DNA of 64,000 nt from Agarophyton chilense (lineage: Eukaryota; Rhodophyta; Florideophyceae; Gracilariales; Gracilariaceae), in assembly GCA_030374765.1 (NCBI GenBank), contig JARGXX010000022.1:1364001-1428000 (forward strand). Reading direction: 5' to 3'. A program made the translations under genes and the position numbers. The notes beneath the pieces are model-generated. The model was not told the DNA's origin and ran no database searches. It worked only from the letters and a program-made list of their open reading frames with translations. Of the stretch, positions 12,600 to 21,570 are shown one piece after another. How positions within the stretch are numbered: the first letter of the stretch is position 1; every line of letters starts with the position of its first letter.

Positions 12600-14503
12600 C
12601 CCATCGCTAATTCTTTAGCTTCCGTGACAAAACGAGAACCTTAATCCTCTGTGGATTATTCCTTTCCTTTCGGAGCATGTGATGACGCTTCTTTTCGCTT
12701 CTGGGCAGGAAGTTATACAGATCTTTTCCCATTTGAGGCTTTGTTTTCCCACAATCAAAAGATGAATCACCCCTTACCCCTCGAATTGTGCTACGCGTCT
12801 TCAAAAGCCGGGAGTGTATGCCCTTGGGATCAGTGCTGCGGGGCTTCTTCATTGCAACCGAGTTTTGGTTTTCAGCCCGCTACAACGAATCTAGGTCCGG
12901 GATTACATTCGAAGATGTACATTCTGTCATGACAACTCTTACACGAGTCGTGTTATCAGTCCTTCTCGCTTTGGGAACTGTAACAGTTTTCCCCACATGT
13001 TTCCTGGGTTTTTCAATGTCCTCATCTTCATCTATATTTCTTTTACCCGGGTTTAACCTGTTTTTAGCTGATTGGTAGAGTTTATAGCCGTTGGAGGTTC
13101 CGTTTGCTCCGAAGCAGCCATTTCATTTTTCGATTTAGAATTCTCAGCATTCGGATGGAAGCTCGTTTTTACAATGGGTGATATGTCCACAACAGTTCGT
13201 AGAAGAGCTTCATTTTCGTTACTCTCATCGTACTTCATTCGATTCATGCTTTGTTTGATTTCCTGCGTCCTTCGCATCAGATGTTTTCATATTGGTTCTG
13301 TCTGTTTTATCCTCTTCAGACATCGGCTGCTCTATTGTGATCACGTCTTTCTTTTCAGCATCGAGGGTGCCAACACGAATATCTTGTTTGAATGTGTCTT
13401 CTTGAAAATCTTTGGCCTTACTCGTTTCCGGATCATACGACGGTAATTGTTGTGTTCTCTCATAGGGCTTTGACGCTGGTGAATGATTGCGCGAGGATTC
13501 ACTTTTCTCCGCTTCATTATCAACTTCAGGAGTAGGACTCTCGAGTTGAATTGCTGATGGTTCGTCGGTTGGCTTTGAGTCAATTTCCATGGGATGTTCC
13601 CGTTGGTTGGGCTTACGATCTAGAGCTTGTCCCTTGATAGAATGTGGAGGAGAATTTGGAGCTGTTCCATGCATGCTTTCGTTTTCATTGCTCGCAGTGA
13701 CAGGCGCTGCCGTTCTAATGTGTGATTCAGTTTCATCATGCTCCGACATGTCGTGCAACGATTGCGCAGGACGTTCTTCGACGGTATTGTTCTGTTCGCC
13801 ACGACACTTATCACTGCTCTCGGTGCTTTTGGCAGGCGAAGAGCTGGATGGTTGGGGCTTGGGGTGATCGCACTTTACCAGAAATGTATTGTCGTCAGGT
13901 ATGTGCACGGGTTGCGGTTTTGGACTACTTGCAGGAGAACGTGAAGGCTCTTTCTTTCAATGAACTACTGACGAATCAGAGTCGTAGCTGTTGGTGGTAT
14001 GGTTGTGCGATTCGCTGCGTTGTTCTTTCTGTGACTGTTTGGATGGTTTCTCCGTGAGTTTGGTTTCGCTCAAGGGTGCTTCTTTCTGCTTGCCAATTGT
14101 AGTTTGTTGGTGCTGTTCGACTTTTTCACTGTTTTTCTGCTGTGGCGGAATTAAGTGAAGCAAGTGAATTTTCATTAGAATCCCGGTTTGCATTATCGAG
14201 CGCAGTTTAATTGTGTTGTTAGGGTTCGGTTTCATGGGATGGTGACGTTGCAGCTTCGAGTTGGTCAACTTTTTCAGCAGCAATAGGCGCTGGCGCCGAA
14301 TTCGTGCTGGTCTCGGGGTTTTGATGTTGCCCAGTGACGTTGTCTTCTTCTGATTGGTTGGGTTGTTTTTCAGATCTTTTGTTTGCCGCAGGGGGGGTGG
14401 CCTCCGCTGGTGAAGCTGGAGGGGCGGTTATTTTTCGTTGGGTTCGGCTATATTACGGGGATGTTGCGACAAAGATTCAGCGGTTGTCTCAGAGTCATTT
14501 TCC
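12600..14503 (-). mobile_element. Low-complexity acidic open stretch, gag-like, tentatively Co1
   Basis: On - this region encodes mostly E/S/T/P/Q/K-rich, low-complexity sequence over about 600 codons, spread over more than one frame. It includes an open run of 227 codons at 13225-13908. No zinc knuckle, transmembrane segment or enzymatic motif is visible. Its position just upstream of the copia protease and its disordered composition suggest a gag N-terminal region. A decayed host gene for a disordered nuclear protein is an alternative. Confidence 0.3.
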
Positions 14504-15190
14504 ATTGAAGGTGAGGCAAGGAAAGTTAGCGACGGATTACGATGGACTGAAACGAAACGGCGGACAGATTGCACTCAGCAGCAGCAAACTCGCGGCGTCG
14601 CAGGCGTGACGACGGACGCACAACGAGCGCCAAGCAACGAGCAGGCTCTCTGCGGCCTGTGAGGGAGGCGATGTTTGCTTGCGATTCGCAGAAAGAGAAG
14701 CGGAAAAAGGCCAAGTTTTCGTGCCGATCGACTTCAAACGAAGTTAGAATCATGGCGCTCGTCAACATGGCAAAAAATCAAGCATGATCCAAAAATCTTG
14801 AGTTTCTGCCGTTACAGAAGCGCCAGTATCCCGAGCGGGTCGCTGGGATATCGGCGCCTCTAAAGCGCCGGTCTCCCAGGAGAAGTTTGTCAGGATGTAA
14901 AAGATGATAGGAAAAATACTGCATATTCTTCCTTTATCGGATACTCCATCCAAACGTTTTGGTTCGCAAGCCACGTGCAGATACAATTTTTTGCGCCAGT
15001 TTGACCCCACATTTTCGCCATTGGAACCGCCCTTTCTCCCCGCAAACTTTTAAACGTTCCCCCTCTTTATTTCTCTCACGCGTCTCTTCTTCCACTAACT
15101 TCTACTTGCGCTCAGTTGCGATCACTTTTTCAGATGTTCCCGTAGCTCGTCCAGGAAGATATTGCTCCGCTCTCACCAAATAAACCCCCA
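14504..15190. other. No gene seen; imperfect inverted repeat
   Basis: There are only short overlapping open frames on both strands, without recognisable domains. At about 14819-14880 an imperfect palindrome (GCGCCAGTATCCC against GGGATATCGGCGC) is followed by a second GGCGC/GCGCC pair. The G+C-rich stretch 14530-14700 could be a promoter region for the + strand open frames that follow, but nothing in it proves this. Confidence 0.4.
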
Positions 15191-15239
15191 TCAAGAACCT
15201 CTCCACCAAGCGCCGCTGAATCGAACGTGGTTTTTGCAA

Positions 15240-15799
15240 AGGATAAATTTCAGCTCAACTCTGATGCAGGAAGCTTTCAGTCCCTCTAACTTGAAAGTCT
15301 GGAAATGGAGCTCGCGTTTTCCTACGACTAACTTTCGTCTCGGACGACCAATGTACTTCAGACAGTCCTCAGTGAGGTTCGGCGTAAGCTTTGTGACTCG
15401 AAGCCTGTTCCCGTTGCTCGAATGATGCTCCACATTCACACCGAAGTTCGCCGGAATATTATGCCATTGTCGCTTCTACTTAGTATTTTACCGAATGATT
15501 GTCGCAACTAGATGCGCACAATAGACTGTCTGTCTTGTAAACCTCCCCCTGATGTTCCAGATCTATTGCAAGCGATTCCTGGTGTTGCGGAGAAAACTAA
15601 ATTCGGTTGTGAAATTTCTCACACCCTGGTTGTTCCTAATGCTGCATCTCTATCAAAGGATTTGGAAAGGAACAGGAAGGAAAATTCAACGAATTTCTCG
15701 GAGAAAACGTTCGCCAGGTTGCTTCTAATGCTACGAGATGCGGATCAATCCAAACGAACGGTGGAGAAGATCTTGAGTACACTGTTACGTGAAGCTTAG
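15240..15799 (+). pseudogene. Unidentified decayed gene segment
   Basis: One + frame reads as ordinary protein between a few stops, including SEVRRKLCDSKPVPVARMML near 15.4 kb and an open run at 15512-15799 (95 codons, starting MRTIDCLSCKPPPDVPDLL). The continuation after the stop near 15799 (EAGVKRLDLWNLLEELFNSM) still looks protein-like, so the stops may be mutations or the region may contain introns. I recognise no family. It may be the upstream part of the 15819-16688 frame. Confidence 0.3.
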
Positions 15800-15818
15800 G
15801 AGGCTGGAGTGAAACGCC

Positions 15819-16688
15819 TTGATCTTTGGAATCTACTGGAGGAGCTGTTCAACAGCATGGATTTTTGGCCCTACTTACTCCTTTGATCCACCATTTGATT
15901 ATCTCGATCGGAGTTGTCCTCCACTAAATCGAAGATCTGGTAACAAATTATGTCAGGTAATGAGAGAAGAAAAAAGCGCAAGGACGCCTACGCTGTATAA
16001 GTACGACGTGAGCGGCTATAATGGTGAGATTCCTTTCAAAGAATTCGGCCACAAAAACCAACGCTTCAATCGCATTTTAGCTGTTGGAAAGCGTAGATAT
16101 CTAACGTTTATTATGTTTGGCCTCAACTATGGAGATAAAGATAAGTTGGTCGCACGCTTCATTTCGCAAATCATCCCTAATAATGCGGGGGGAAGTCTAG
16201 GCATACGACAGAGGCTTCATGAAGAGAGTGGAGTGAAACGTCGAGCGAGTTCGGGTGAACTTTCTATTTCGAGCAAATGGCTTCGTTCGAACTGCAGTAG
16301 CAGCGACAAGAAACTTCAAAGCACTCTCTTAGAGCTTGGAACATCGATGAACGAATCTAACGCAATGCAAAAGCAGCATATCATTTTGCAGCAGCAAATG
16401 CTGGAAGAAAGGGATAAACATCTTGAAAAACGCCGACGAGCTCGCGAAAGTTCCAGTGAAGCGGTGCAAAATTCTTGGCAGTCTACATTGCAGATATCGA
16501 ACCGGATAGACGAGCTGAGTAAAACAATGAGAGAGACCTACGAAAGGTATCTGAAAGCGAAGGATGCGAACAAGGATGATTGCCATGTTGAATCACTGCA
16601 CAATGTGTACTGGGCATTTAAGACTGCTCTTAATCATATGTTGCAGGAACTGCCCTTCATCAAGAACAAAGACTATAACCAGGTTTGA
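15819..16688 (+). CDS. Hypothetical protein with C-terminal coiled coil
   Basis: An open frame of 289 codons, one of the longest in the window that is not explained by a transposon pol gene. The first ~50 residues read poorly, and the true coding part may start later, near the segment YKYDVSGYNGEIPFKEFGHK. Residues ~185-250 are rich in Q, E, K and R (LQQQMLEERDKHLEKRRRAR) and probably form a coiled coil. I do not recognise the family. Harbinger transposons often carry a second, DNA-binding gene ending in such a coil, and this frame lies tail-to-tail with the H1 transposase 3.5 kb away. That makes a Harbinger accessory gene one possible identity, but no SANT/Myb motif is clear. A retained host gene is the other. 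Confidence 0.4.
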   Translation: MIFGIYWRSCSTAWIFGPTYSFDPPFDYLDRSCPPLNRRSGNKLCQVMREEKSARTPTLYKYDVSGYNGEIPFKEFGHKNQRFNRILAVGKRRYLTFIMFGLNYGDKDKLVARFISQIIPNNAGGSLGIRQRLHEESGVKRRASSGELSISSKWLRSNCSSSDKKLQSTLLELGTSMNESNAMQKQHIILQQQMLEERDKHLEKRRRARESSSEAVQNSWQSTLQISNRIDELSKTMRETYERYLKAKDANKDDCHVESLHNVYWAFKTALNHMLQELPFIKNKDYNQV

Positions 16689-17093
16689 GCTGGCACCTTC
16701 CTCAGCAAAAACGTATATCCGTGATCTTTTGCTTACTCTTCATTTCTTCCCTTTCGACGGTACCGGTTATCGCAGCGCACTTGAGACTTGTAAGTATGTC
16801 ACCCATGATTCGATTTGACCAAAACGATCGAGAACCTTTCACGGTAAGTTCCTTTCTGCTGTTTTGTGACGACTTTCGCTCCTTATAACGAAACCGGAGA
16901 CAATGAAACTCTCCCAAAAACAATGTTCCCTTCGCATGCGTCGAAATCAGGTTGTAAGAAAGTTGTTGTTCCCATTTCTGTGAGATGGGCTCCTAACGGC
17001 GAGGTATATTCTCGCACCGATGGAAAGAAGATCGTCTTGTTCAGCGTTGAGGGTATTTCAACTAGCGGTGAAGAAAACGTAGTGAGAATTTAG
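16685..17093 (+). CDS. Possible small two-exon gene with signal peptide
   Basis: The + frame from 16685 starts MSWHLPQQKRISVIFCLLF and contains a hydrophobic stretch (VIFCLLFISSLSTVPVIAA) like a secretory signal. About 50 codons in, a GTAAGT donor-like site occurs near 16843. After it, another frame ending at 17093 gives ordinary-looking protein (VVVPISVRWAPNGEVYSRT). An intron between the two would join them, but I cannot fix the acceptor. No family is recognised. The 16688 stop of the preceding frame overlaps this start. This is speculative. Confidence 0.2.
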
Positions 17094-17094
17094 A

Positions 17095-17275
17095 ACAGTG
17101 CCATATTGTTGGCTCTTTAACGACGCATTAGAAGCTTGGCTGTTGTTGGTGGATTGCTAATCTGAGACACGCCGGAGGTCAAAAAACAGTGCCATCTTGT
17201 TGAATATTGAACGACGCAGAAGATGCTTGGCTGTTGTGAGTAGGTTGCTAACCTCTGCGCTCGTTTTCTATCAGT
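17095..17275. repeat. Diverged tandem duplication, period about 91 bp
   Basis: ACAGTGCCAT followed by TTGTTG, then AACGACGCA, then GCTTGGCTGTTGT and GTTGCTAA or a close variant, occurs twice, starting at 17095 and 17186. The copies differ at many positions. No coding capacity is apparent. Confidence 0.6.
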
Positions 17276-17534
17276 TGAAAGTGGAAACAACGCGTCGATC
17301 ATCGGACATGTTTTCGATTTCATAAATGTAATTAGAGCCAGCTACAGGAAAGTATACGGAATACATCTACAGCTCTTCGGCGAGCAAAGAGCTCTGTACC
17401 TTGCCGTTCTCGTCTAATAACTCAGATGGTCTTAGGAACCGTGAACAAGAAGCGTCGCTGTGGGCGTCGCGAACAACTTTGGAAATGCACACAGAAGCGG
17501 AAAGAATTGCTGTATCGAAAGGATTTAGGAAAAT

Positions 17535-17891
17535 CTAAAGTGCTCTGATGCAATCTCCCTCATCAAACGGCTCGAAAACGACTTGAGCTTTGTCTGCTCC
17601 CAGAACGTACTGATCGCGGCCGCCTTTGTCTGGAACGTTCATGAGAGCCATGACAAGTGCATGGGTTGCGGAGGAATTATCCATGGCATGTCCACAAACC
17701 AGAAGCTTTCCGGATCCAGCAGTTGCAGAATCCTCCTCCATGGCAGAAGGGTTTCCAAATGATTCGTTGCTATAATTCCATCGCGACGTCTTGGTAGGGA
17801 GACCATTTAAAAAGAAAAATGTACGAACGAAGGAGCCATTCTCGATCAAATTGAAATTCGTACGGTTCACGAACGGAGACGTCTGTGGCAC
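17535..17891 (-). CDS. Hypothetical protein, 118 residues
   Basis: An open frame on - with protein-like composition, including GSGKLLVCGHAMDNSSATHA and ADKAQVVFEPFDEGDC near the C-terminus. There is no transmembrane segment, repeat or catalytic motif I can name. The opposite strand has only short frames here. It may be the last exon of a larger gene. Function is unknown. Confidence 0.3.
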   Translation of the reverse strand: MPQTSPFVNRTNFNLIENGSFVRTFFFLNGLPTKTSRWNYSNESFGNPSAMEEDSATAGSGKLLVCGHAMDNSSATHALVMALMNVPDKGGRDQYVLGADKAQVVFEPFDEGDCIRAL

Positions 17892-18781
17892 TGGCGTGGA
17901 CCAGAACGGTGGTCAAGTTAGGGATGGTTGTTCGCAGGAGAACCTAGCCCCTTTTCTTATAGACCCTGCGCTGGGAGGGTAGTTGGCGAGCTACGCGACA
18001 GTCGGCCTTTGTGGCTTCGCGTGAGGACTCTGACGAGGGATTGCTGCCGTTATTTTCCACCAGCAGGGTGGCAGCCGATGAGAACGGCTTATAGCGGTAA
18101 AGTGGACTGCCTATCCAGGTCCGAGGGGCCATTTTCCTTGTCAGCGCTCGAGGAAAGCATTGATTGGGGTTGGAAGAGAGGGGCATGGCAATGCTTTTGG
18201 GGTGCTTACGGGGAGCAAAGTTCTGAAGCGTCGACCGACGCGCTCCAGCGGCGCGCCATCGCGCGCGTCGACGCCGACACGCGCTACCACCAGCGAAGGC
18301 TTTTTGGTTTAAAAACACACGGCCCTGTGTTGATGCACGGAGACGAAGTCACCGCCTCCTCGCCTTGGTTTGACCGAGCGCCTTCGGGCAGCCCCATGGT
18401 TCCCCCGCCCACAAAAGTTAACAAAAAGACGCAGCTATCTGCGCAGCTTTTGATAAACATTTCATCACGCTCGTGTTGAACGCTCGCTTTCCACTGCATA
18501 CACCTTCATCTCCAAGGGCGCGCCGTCTTCCGTGCTTTCGCTTGAGCAGCTGCCCGATGCTAAGCCGTCCGACAGAGATCTTGGTCTAAAGTGGCTTGCT
18601 CTGTCACTTGCATGACTCTGGCTCGGTGCAAGCAACTTGTTAGACTGCCATTATAATGAAACCAATGTCAAGACTCATGCAGTACCCCCAGAAGCGCCGA
18701 TTCTTCCATTCCTTTCAACGTGCCGCCGAAATGTTTACCTGAACGTTTTCTTTTATTGTTCTGCTACTGGTCGCAGCGCCG
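17892..18781. other. No recognised gene
   Basis: An open frame of 183 codons on + (17928-18479) and a 124-codon frame on - overlap in a G+C-rich stretch. Neither shows recognisable domains. I take them as chance frames or relics of an unknown gene. Confidence 0.3.
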
Positions 18782-19549
18782 TTGCCCTGCGTAGAAGCAA
18801 GCGCGAAAAAACATTTTCACGGCGGTAAGGGTGGCACTGAGTGTGTTATAAGTTGCACCGACGTGTTAATTTCGCCAAAACTATGCTCCATATACAAACA
18901 CAAACCATTTCTGAGCAAAGGAAACTTTGTAAAGTGCAGTTCCATCTACAAATTGATCTACATTTCGTGGCAGCGGCAGCTTCAAATATACGAGTTGGAA
19001 AATAGGATGTGCAACATGGTGTACTGGCTGCAGACGTCAGACTTTACGAGCTCATACAACCGTATGTGGCTCGACTACACCCGCGTCAATCCCGTCGATC
19101 TGGAGGCCATCTTTGGAACCCACTCTGCATCTGCGTTCGCCCCCAATATCTTCCTTGCCGGTTCCCGTAGCGAGGGAGTTGCGCCTGTTACATCTGTAGG
19201 CCCAAGCGTTATCGGTGTTGCGCAGGGGGACCTCTTCATCCCAATCAAGGAGCGCCATGCGTTCAAATCGCTTTGTTTTGCGCCGTTTCGGACTTGGTTC
19301 AACTCTCTAACCCTCTTTGTTTCACGAAGGACTTCGTTTCCAACTTGGCATCAATCTTTTGTCATTGACTACAGACCTATCATCTCTGTTTTGCACTCAA
19401 TTCGCCTGGAAACTTGGCATCGACCTTCTATCATTGACTACAGTCATATTATCCCTGTTTCGCACTCCATTTGCCTTGAACTTGCTGCGACGCTTTCGGC
19501 ATCTCCCTTCACTGCGTACAGACTCGTGCGCGATTTTCTTACCTTGTGA
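18782..19549 (+). CDS. Unidentified 255-codon open frame with internal repeat
   Basis: A + open frame without recognisable domains. The C-terminal third contains a 69-bp tandem repeat, seen in the protein as WHQSFVIDYRPIISVLHSI then WHRPSIIDYSHIIPVSHSI. A frame kept open through diverged repeat copies could be chance, since 69 is a multiple of three and preserves whatever frame existed. It could be a decayed gene. Function is unknown. Confidence 0.2.
   Translation: MPCVEASAKKHFHGGKGGTECVISCTDVLISPKLCSIYKHKPFLSKGNFVKCSSIYKLIYISWQRQLQIYELENRMCNMVYWLQTSDFTSSYNRMWLDYTRVNPVDLEAIFGTHSASAFAPNIFLAGSRSEGVAPVTSVGPSVIGVAQGDLFIPIKERHAFKSLCFAPFRTWFNSLTLFVSRRTSFPTWHQSFVIDYRPIISVLHSIRLETWHRPSIIDYSHIIPVSHSICLELAATLSASPFTAYRLVRDFLTL
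19342..19490. repeat. 69-bp tandem repeat, about two copies
   Basis: Units begin AACTTGGCATC at 19342 and 19411. They share TCATTGACTACAG and a GCACTC core and are about 80 percent alike by eye. A shorter, more diverged unit precedes them near 19290 and a partial one follows at 19480. Confidence 0.7.
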
Positions 19550-20212
19550 CCCGTTGATGTCGTTCTTCCTTCAGAACGCTGCCTGCGCTCAGATGAGAAT
19601 TGCCACTGTCAGAATGGCTAACGCAATGGGACTTAAACGCGTATCCTTAGTTAGCACACCCTCAACAGAGTGACATGGATTTGGTTTTGTACATCTTCCA
19701 GTTTTAACCACATATTGTCTATCTCGGTGGGCTCTCTGGTTGCTTCAATTGTTGATTGTTTGCATTCAAATGATTTCTCAGGTGCGTCTCATTGTTCTTT
19801 TCGGGGAATGTGCTGGCTTTGGCCGCCTTCTGGATAACGAAACAGCGTCCGAATCTAAAAAAACTCTAATAGCACCCATAAAAACGCCACCATCACCATT
19901 ACCAAGTGGCTATCACAAAAGGTTCGAATGTTCTGTGAGTAGTTGTATGGAACACCATTACCATTGTCCGAACTTGTTTGGTACTAGCCCGACGCTTTGG
20001 CTTTTACGCGGATAAATATCTCCGAGCAATAACTACAATGGCCACAACAGTGTGCTCCCGCATCGCCCCAGCTCGCCAAGCGCAGTTCCAAAAACAAGCC
20101 CAGACAGCAAGAAACGTTTGTAAGACAAGAAAAACCTGCTAACCATATAGAAGGATGGTAATAAGGCTGCATCATATGTGAAAACTGATCTGATTTAACT
20201 AACCCATCAAAC
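19550..20212. other. No gene seen
   Basis: Short frames only, with no repeat or RNA gene recognised. It lies downstream of the H1 transposase stop, so part of it may be the H1 3' region and its terminal repeat. I could not find a matching terminal inverted repeat. Confidence 0.4.
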
Positions 20213-20607
20213 CTAAAGGTTACTCGTCGGACGCAGCAAACTTCTTTCTACTAGTACTTCAAGTAGTTCCTCCCGAATTATCTCCCTGTCTGTTTCTAGA
20301 TCTGGGGGCGCATTGGACTGAATACTTGAGTGCCAATCATCTAATTCCGTGTGTAGAGCGTTAATTTCGTGAAGATTGTAAAATTGCCTAGTTCCCGGCA
20401 TTGAATCAATGACGTAATTGTTTTGAATGATCCCAACGGCAATCATTTTGACACAGTCCTCTACGCTGTAATTGATTTCACCGTTGCGAAATATCTTCCA
20501 ACCCCCTGTCAGAATCCCAAACGCTTGCTCCGCATGAATTCGCATGGATGAACTGTAAAAGTTTAGTGCGTCTTTCAAAGCGTTAATATCTTTACCTGGA
20601 TACGGGG
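20213..20607 (-). pseudogene. H1: PIF/Harbinger transposase, C-terminal part
   Basis: The last ~130 codons of a HARBI1-like DDE transposase on -. YPGKDINALKDALNFYSSSM is followed by HAEQAFGILTGGWKIF, which contains the third catalytic acid (E of the family E-x-AFG motif), and the frame ends at 20213. The preceding part of the gene lies at 32377-33267. The codons for T-P-Y are split exactly by the Gy2 insertion, with CGGGG duplicated on both sides. The transposase would cut and paste its own element in the nucleus. This copy is dead: it is split by Gy2 and carries other lesions in its 5' part. Confidence 0.85.
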
Positions 20608-21528
20608 TGTGGAGCAAAATCCGGCGACGGGAAGTGCTCTCAAGGTGTTCGAAGCCTTGCTCCCTGGGGGAGGCAGACTCAGAGACAGAGCCCTCCGTTC
20701 CACCCGTAGTGTGGGGTGTAACTCCCACGGGGGATTCCGGCAGTACCGACGGAGGTGAGGGGTAGAAACCGTTGGGTCGGGAATGGGTAAGGGTATCCCA
20801 AAGAATGGGGGAAAATCCGGCGAAGAGGAAAACGGGGCGAGGGTCGGGCACTAACAGGCACCGGACACGAGAACCAGAAAAGGGGCGAAACAACAAAAGA
20901 AACCCAATACAGGGGCGAAAACCTGTCCTCGAAAGGAAACACAAAAAGCACGCAACAAGTAAGCAGAACCCCCACGGGGTATCGTGCACGCAGGTCGTCT
21001 GAGCGGTCCGAAGGGGGTGGTTGCACGGAACCCAAACGTGGGCACTCTCCAAGTGGAGTCGTGTCCCTACGCAGGCGTTGCTAACCAGAGCCCGTTCCGG
21101 GTTGTAAGGCCGAAACGATGGCGACGAAGAACCTCTAAAGGTATCGAAGACCAACCTTGGTTACCATTTACTCTGAGAGTCGGACTGTCAGATCTCGTCT
21201 CCCTAAGTAGGGCCCACTAACTAAACTCTACTAATTACAGTAGTGCACACTTGATCAGGGCCATACTCGTGGAGATCTCACTGTCAGGGCCCAAAAGTCC
21301 AACGTTCTAACAAATACCGAAAATCGGTGCCGAAATTAAGCCACGTGTATCACGGGGCCAATCCAACCATGGGCCATCCGAATCTTCACTTAATAGGCGA
21401 ACTCTAACCAGAAAACTGTGCCACCTCAGCACACCTTAGAGGGGATCATAGTCATAACCCTCGGAGGGTTCAATCCTCATTCTATGAGTTGCATCTTCAA
21501 GTATCCCCTAACTGGGCGTTGCTCTACA
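20608..21528 (-). repeat. Gy2 3' LTR
   Basis: 921 bp, bounded by TG...CA. The target duplication CGGGG precedes it at 20603-20607. It abuts a purine tract (on -) at 21529-21541. It matches 31474-32371 over its whole length apart from an indel near 21230-21270. Confidence 0.95.
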
Positions 21529-21541
21529 TCTCTCCCTCCTT
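21529..21541 (-). other. Gy2 polypurine tract
   Basis: On - the sequence AAGGAGGGAGAGA lies directly before the 3' LTR start TGTAGAGC. This is the expected plus-strand primer of reverse transcription and fixes the element's direction. Confidence 0.85.
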
Positions 21542-21570
21542 AAGACGAGGAAGAACATTCCGAGCCGCGG

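Larger units (their letters stand above)
8450..14503 (-). mobile_element. Co1: Ty1/copia retrotransposon relic
   Basis: A decayed copia-type polyprotein is read on -. Protease-type sequence lies at about 10.9 kb, integrase zinc-finger and core at 10.6-10.15 kb, the integrase/RT junction at 9.8-9.34 kb, and a reverse transcriptase core with an LDD motif near 8.98-9.0 kb. This protease-integrase-RT order defines Ty1/copia rather than Ty3/gypsy. The upstream segment to about 14.5 kb is a low-complexity, acidic, gag-like region that is tentatively included. It has many breaks and is old. I could not define LTRs. Confidence 0.65.

Noticed and set aside
20213-21154. A 313-codon open frame on - running from the Gy2 3' LTR into the H1 transposase end.
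   Set aside because: It is a chance in-frame junction. The LTR part is also open in the other LTR copy, where it leads nowhere, and only the last ~130 codons are real transposase sequence.
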